A DNA stretch of 11,183 nt, taken from Siphonobacter sp047605205. GTDB lineage: Bacteria; Bacteroidota; Bacteroidia; Cytophagales; Spirosomataceae. The notes beneath the pieces were generated by a model that had not been told where the DNA came from, did not search any database, and saw nothing but the letters and a program-made list of their open reading frames with translations. Positions 7,646-11,183 of this stretch are shown here, piece after piece (the stretch's first letter is position 1; each line of letters starts with the position of its first letter). The stretch lies in assembly GCA_047605205.1 (NCBI GenBank), contig JASGGE010000130.1:1-11183 (forward strand), in the 5' to 3' direction. The position numbers and the translations under genes were made by a program.

Positions 7646-7986
7646 TCGATTTGTATTTGTGGTTTATTGTGAGTTTTCGGTGTGCAGCTTTCTGTTGAAC
7701 TGTTGTCCGATGAACGAAAGTACTCTGAAACTTCAGAAGTAACCGAACCTATTGCTTATAACGCAAAGATAGGGGAAAGGGTTGTCTTTAAGGAAAATTT
7801 AGATAAGTGGCTAGCATAATTAAAGACAGAGGACTCAAAAGCTGCGTATTAGGCCGATTCTGAATCCCTCTGTAAAATGATATAAACATAAAAATGAGAA
7901 AAACCATGTTGCTACTTAACGGGCCGAATAACTACATTCTGAAAATGAGTATCTAACAACAAAAATAGCCTGTATGAACCGCGATG
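7646..7986. other. Intergenic region between rseP and the sugar transporter
   Basis: This 341-base stretch carries no credible gene. Its left part holds the rseP leader and promoter box. Its right part is the region downstream of the transporter and contains an imperfect long-loop inverted repeat, ACAGAGG (7826-7832) with CCTCTGT (7867-7873), plus the palindrome GATTCTGAATC (7856-7866), and a candidate terminator next to the transporter stop. Confidence 0.6.
7764..7771 (-). promoter_or_regulatory. Bacteroidota-type -7 promoter element upstream of rseP
   Basis: On the - strand this reads TATCTTTG, a full match to TAnnTTTG, about 120 bases upstream of the rseP start. As with the mnmA element, no clean -33 TTG is visible at normal spacing. 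It would drive rseP and the DUF6702-like gene. Confidence 0.45.
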
Positions 7987-7996
7987 CTAGGCAGGC
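7962..7996 (-). terminator. Possible terminator of the fucose block
   Basis: On the - strand, GCCTG (7992-7996, within the last codons of the transporter gene) can pair with CAGGC (7968-7972), followed at once by TATTTTTG. The stem is short (5 bp) and the loop long (19 bases), so the call is tentative, but stem followed by T-run is at the expected place. Confidence 0.35.
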
Positions 7997-9345
7997 CGTA
8001 TTTGGTAGCCTTTAGCCGCAAAAAATACAACGTAAGTAAAGCAAACCAAGGGTACTAGCAATGCCATCGCCGCACCTGATGGGAATAATAAACCAGCTAC
8101 CAGAGGTAATAAAGCTCCCCCAACAATACTCATAATGACAAGCGAAGAAGCAATTTTTGATTCTACACCCAGATTTTTAGTTGCCAATGCGAAAATGGTT
8201 GGGAACATAATGGACTGACAGAAATACGTCAGACTTAAGCAGATAATAGCGGTTAAACCACCTGTTGCGATGGCAGTGGCAACCATTAAAACTGCCCCAG
8301 CCGAAAATATAGTCAGAACTCTATTGGCGGGCATTCGGGTCATTAACGACGTTCCAACAAAACGCCCTAGCATAAACAATACCAAAGCAAATGAGGCATG
8401 GAAACCGGCAATCTGGGTATTTGAAAGAGTAGATACATCCATACCTGTAACCGTATTAATAAAATTCATCCATCCTTCGGCTAAGAGCCAGTGTTTTTCG
8501 CGGGAAAAATCAAGTTTGAAATCGACAAAATAACCCCATAAAACAGCCTGAGCACCAACATTAGCAAATTGGGCAATGATGCCTAATACTAAATGACGAT
8601 GACGGAATAAGTGCGTAATGGGGATTTGACCAGCCGATTTTTCTTCTTCGGCACCCACTTCAGGCATTTTCATAATGGCAAAAACAATTGCTACAAAAGC
8701 CACAATAGAGCCAATTATTAAATATGGGCCTTGTACCGAGAGGGCTTCCTCTACCCGTATCGCCTCTGCCTGAGCAGCTGGCATCGCTGTCAGCATTTCG
8801 GGGGTATACTCCGTTTTAGAAAAGATGAATAAGGCTCCGATGATAGGCCCCAGAATCAGACTAATTCCGTTGAACGATTGTGAGAAGTTCAATCTCCATT
8901 CTGCTTTATCGGAATCTCCTAATACGGTTACATACAGATTGGCCGCAGTTTCCAGGAAGGCGATGCCACTGGCAATCATAAACAAAGCGAAAAGAAAGAA
9001 TCCGTATACCCGCATATTAGCTGCCGGGTAAAATAAAAAGGCTCCTCCTGCGTAGAGAATCAGCCCAAATAAAATTCCTTTCTTATAGCCAAATTTTCGC
9101 ATAACATACCCTGCTGGTAAGGCCATGAAGAAATACCCTAAGTAAAAGGCAAAATCAACAATACCGGCCTGAAAACGAGTTAAATCCAGGGCAATCTGAA
9201 ATTGTTTGATCAACGAACCATTTAATGAGTTAGCCAAGCCCCACAAAAAGAAGAGGCTGGTAACCAGAGCAAATGGAATCAGATAGCTGCCAGAGGCACT
9301 ACCTTCTTTAATCTTAACTTTTTCGGTGGATGGTCCGAGTGCCAT
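7987..9345 (-). CDS. fucP: FucP-type MFS sugar transporter (probable L-fucose permease)
   Basis: A 12-helix major facilitator protein of the FucP family (inner membrane, sugar:proton symport). I prefer ATG 9345 (452 residues), because it gives the short polar N-terminus usual in FucP; ATG 9417 would add 24 mostly hydrophobic residues. From this start: SYLIPFALVTSLFFLWG (20-36, helix 1), RFQAGIVDFAFYLGYF (57-72), the RKFGYKKG loop (83-90), LETAANLYVTVLG (131-143) with Glu132 matching E. coli FucP Glu135, and RLNFSQSFNG (151-160). At the site of E. coli Asp46 (ANNLND) the sequence reads ANSLNG, so this carboxylate is missing (Gly43). It follows the dehydrogenase gene on the same strand, 9 or 81 bases after its stop depending on start. 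L-fucose is inferred from the neighbours; another hexose is possible. Confidence 0.85.
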   Translation of the reverse strand: MALGPSTEKVKIKEGSASGSYLIPFALVTSLFFLWGLANSLNGSLIKQFQIALDLTRFQAGIVDFAFYLGYFFMALPAGYVMRKFGYKKGILFGLILYAGGAFLFYPAANMRVYGFFLFALFMIASGIAFLETAANLYVTVLGDSDKAEWRLNFSQSFNGISLILGPIIGALFIFSKTEYTPEMLTAMPAAQAEAIRVEEALSVQGPYLIIGSIVAFVAIVFAIMKMPEVGAEEEKSAGQIPITHLFRHRHLVLGIIAQFANVGAQAVLWGYFVDFKLDFSREKHWLLAEGWMNFINTVTGMDVSTLSNTQIAGFHASFALVLFMLGRFVGTSLMTRMPANRVLTIFSAGAVLMVATAIATGGLTAIICLSLTYFCQSIMFPTIFALATKNLGVESKIASSLVIMSIVGGALLPLVAGLLFPSGAAMALLVPLVCFTYVVFFAAKGYQIRPA

Positions 9346-9426
9346 GTAAAGTAGGAATATTAGAGTTTGAGGTGTTAATAAGGGACGGTTCCATGTTAAT
9401 AATGCCAGGAAAACCATCCTTTCTGG

Positions 9427-10215
9427 TTATGCGTTTGCTAAAGCCCGGTCGAGGTGAACATACCCACCATCAACGTGAATAAGCTGTCCGGTGGTATGAC
9501 TTGATTTGTCAGAAAGTAAAAAAGCAACCGTATTGGCAATTTCTTCCGTTGTAGTCATTCGGTTTTCCAATGGAATGTTGCGGGTGATTTCGCGGAGCTT
9601 TTCTTCAGGATTAGGTAAACTGCTGATCCAACGCTCATAAAGAGGTGTCCAGCTTTCTGCTACTACTACGGCGTTAACCCGGATTTCGTATTTGAGTAAT
9701 TCAACGGCCCATTCACGCGTGAGAGCGTTACGCCCGCCATTCGCGGCAGCATAAGCAGAGGTGCCTCCCTGACCGGTTTCGGCTGTTTTCGAACTGATGT
9801 TCACAATAGCTCCTTTAGAGGCTTTGAGAGCTGGTAAGGCATAATGAATAATCAGATAGTAATGGATTAAATTTTTGTGAAGTGAAGCAATGAAAGCTTC
9901 GTAATTGCCTTCTTCAAGCCCAACGCCATCATTTACCCCGGCATTATTAACGACGCCATCAATCCGACCGAATTGTTCAAGTGTCAGGCGAACGGCTTTT
10001 TCAGACTCACTGGGCTGGGTAAGTTCAGCCGCGATACCAAAGGCTTTCCCTCCTGCGGCGGTAATTTCATCAACCGTATGGTGGTTATCAGCCTGGTTAC
10101 GGCCTATGATCACGGCAATGGCCCCTTCATTGGCAAGAACTTTGCTGATACTTTCTCCAATTCCTTTGGCTCCGCCAGTGACGAGAATGACTTTGTCATT
10201 TAGGTTTAGATTCAT
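9427..10215 (-). CDS. SDR-family oxidoreductase, L-fucose dehydrogenase type, with altered YxxxK motif
   Basis: A complete 262-residue classical short-chain dehydrogenase. Motifs: the cofactor loop TGGAKGIG (13-20), NNAG (90-93), Asn115, IVNISSK (137-143) with catalytic Ser142, and Tyr155. The motif reads YAAAN, so the usual catalytic lysine is Asn159 (codon AAT). The usual PG after the sixth strand is replaced by VVVAESWTPLYERW (183-196), and the end is HVDGGYVHLDRAL (247-259). Both the AE-type strand and the HLDRAL ending are features I associate with bacterial L-fucose dehydrogenases, which oxidise L-fucose to L-fucono-lactone with NAD(P)+. It lies between a sugar lactonase and a FucP-type transporter, which fits that role. 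Whether the Asn159 protein is active as a dehydrogenase is open. No Shine-Dalgarno sequence is seen before ATG 10215. Confidence 0.85.
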   Translation of the reverse strand: MNLNLNDKVILVTGGAKGIGESISKVLANEGAIAVIIGRNQADNHHTVDEITAAGGKAFGIAAELTQPSESEKAVRLTLEQFGRIDGVVNNAGVNDGVGLEEGNYEAFIASLHKNLIHYYLIIHYALPALKASKGAIVNISSKTAETGQGGTSAYAAANGGRNALTREWAVELLKYEIRVNAVVVAESWTPLYERWISSLPNPEEKLREITRNIPLENRMTTTEEIANTVAFLLSDKSSHTTGQLIHVDGGYVHLDRALANA

Positions 10216-10254
10216 CTAAATATAAGCGTTAATCAAGAGGATAATTAATACTGG

Positions 10255-10295
10255 AAAGGTCTTCTCCTTCAGAAGGCCTGAGAGAGAAGACCTTT
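10255..10295. terminator. Strong intercistronic hairpin between lactonase and dehydrogenase genes
   Basis: AAAGGTCTTCTC (10255-10266) and GAGAAGACCTTT (10284-10295) are a perfect 12-bp inverted repeat. The 17-base loop can extend the stem further (TCAG 10269-10272 with CTGA 10278-10281). Only three Ts follow the stem on either strand, so it is a weak classical terminator. It may instead be an RNA-processing or stability element that sets the level of the dehydrogenase/transporter mRNA relative to the lactonase. Confidence 0.6.
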
Positions 10296-10349
10296 ATTGT
10301 ATGGACGAAAATTGTAAATCAATCCAGCAGCCGTTTTCTAAAAAATACC

Positions 10350-11177
10350 TTATAACTTATAAAAATGACTGGCATTGCCACCCCAGAATTTAGCCTGATC
10401 ATCGATTGAAAATTTACTAACGTATTCATGAAGTAGTTCAATCCAGAAATCATAAGTAATGGCTAACTGACATACGGGCCAGTCAGAACCAAACATAACA
10501 CGGTCGGCACCGAAGGCCTCAAAGACAACGTCCAGATAGGGGCGAATCTGAGCCGGGGTCCATTCTGCCCAATCCGCTTCAGTTACCAGTCCTGACACTT
10601 TGCACCATACATTTTCGCGTTTAGCCAGAGACTGAATGTCCTGAATCCATTTTTCGGGAGTTCCTAGCTTAATGGCTGGTTTTGCTAAATGATCAATCAC
10701 AAATCGCTGATTAGGCAATCGGGTAACGAATTCACGAGCTACCGAAAGCTGGTTATGATAAATAAGAATATCATAAGTGAAATCATACTCTTCCAGAGCA
10801 CGAATTCCATCCGTAAATTCAGTGCGAAGTAAAAATAGCTCATCGGGTTCATTCTGAACGATGTGCCGAAACCCTTTGAGTTTAGGAAAAAGCTTGAAGT
10901 ATTCGAGCCGTTCTTTTATATGTTCAGAGCGTAAGTCAATCCAGCCTACTACGCCTTTAATGAACTCATGCTGCTGAGCTAAACCCAATAAAAACTCAGT
11001 TTCGTTTTCGGTTTGATCAGCCTGTACGGCAATACAACCATCAATGCCATTAGCTTGTAAATGTGGAAGTAGATCTTCAGGCATGAAGTCACGGCGGATG
11101 GCTTCCATTGCAGGGGTAATCCAGGAATGTCTTGCTTCATCAAAATGCCAGAAATGCTGGTGAGAATCAATTTTCAT
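10350..11177 (-). CDS. Amidohydrolase-family sugar lactonase, probable L-fuconolactonase
   Basis: A complete 275-residue protein of the amidohydrolase superfamily (Amidohydro_2, COG3618 group), which includes L-fuconolactonase and L-rhamnonolactonase. Motifs: IDSHQHFW (3-10) with metal/active-site His6 and His8 directly at the N-terminus; KGFRHIVQ (101-108); YHNQL with His141; VIDHLAKP (160-167) with His163; WCKVSGL (191-197); and MFGSDWPVC (228-236) with the conserved Asp232. The likely reaction is hydrolysis of L-fucono-lactone to L-fuconate in the cytoplasm. The start at ATG 11177 is fixed by the family's MxIDxHxHFW opening. It is the first gene of this strand's block inside the window, followed by a hairpin, the dehydrogenase and the transporter; only 6 bases remain to its right, so promoter and upstream genes are not visible. 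The lactone specificity is inferred from context. Confidence 0.87.
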   Translation of the reverse strand: MKIDSHQHFWHFDEARHSWITPAMEAIRRDFMPEDLLPHLQANGIDGCIAVQADQTENETEFLLGLAQQHEFIKGVVGWIDLRSEHIKERLEYFKLFPKLKGFRHIVQNEPDELFLLRTEFTDGIRALEEYDFTYDILIYHNQLSVAREFVTRLPNQRFVIDHLAKPAIKLGTPEKWIQDIQSLAKRENVWCKVSGLVTEADWAEWTPAQIRPYLDVVFEAFGADRVMFGSDWPVCQLAITYDFWIELLHEYVSKFSIDDQAKFWGGNASHFYKL

Positions 11178-11183
11178 TGTAAA

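Noticed and set aside
7894..7956. A 20-codon + strand ORF beginning MRKTMLLLNGPN
   Set aside because: The NGPN stretch recalls the start of type II dehydroquinase, but the ORF stops after 20 residues, has no ribosome binding site, and no + strand gene follows that it could lead into. Chance is the simplest reading.
9905..10219. A 104-codon + strand ORF opposite the dehydrogenase gene
   Set aside because: It is antisense to a well-recognised SDR and has the Ser/Pro/Ala-rich composition typical of a shadow frame.

Overview
The window looks like a chromosomal piece of a Bacteroidota genome, most likely a Cytophagales-type member. The signs are a Bacteroidota-style TamB C-terminus, a DUF6702-type protein, two upstream matches to the Bacteroidota -7 promoter element TAnnTTTG, almost no Shine-Dalgarno sequences, and a moderate, AT-leaning base composition. 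I cannot name the genus. No tRNA, rRNA, CRISPR array, insertion sequence or phage gene is visible.

Left block (1-5626): the 3' part of a tamB-like gene on the + strand enters from the left edge and ends in a hairpin terminator. It converges with mnmA (tRNA U34 2-thiolation, - strand). Upstream of mnmA on the same strand is a small conserved protein of unknown function with an HMGACNC cysteine motif. Divergent from that gene is a + strand S41-family peptidase that is almost certainly an outer-envelope lipoprotein and is best started at 4151.

Middle block (5656-7645, - strand): rseP, a site-2 intramembrane zinc protease with two PDZ domains, is followed after about 50 bases by a membrane-anchored DUF6702-like protein. 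The two probably form one transcript starting at a TATCTTTG element about 120 bases upstream of rseP.

Right block (7987-11177, - strand): in transcription order, an amidohydrolase-type sugar lactonase, a short-chain dehydrogenase of the L-fucose dehydrogenase type, and a FucP-type MFS sugar transporter. Together they fit import and the first two oxidative steps of non-phosphorylative L-fucose breakdown (L-fucose to L-fuconolactone to L-fuconate). The dehydratase and later enzymes are not in the window and would be expected beyond the right edge. Two proteins of this block lack a residue usually thought essential: the dehydrogenase has Asn where the YxxxK lysine should be, and the transporter has Gly at the position of E. 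coli FucP Asp46. A strong 12-bp hairpin lies between the lactonase and the dehydrogenase.

Most of the window is ordinary housekeeping and catabolic content. The points I find most worth checking are the two residue replacements in the fucose block and the unknown cysteine-motif protein.
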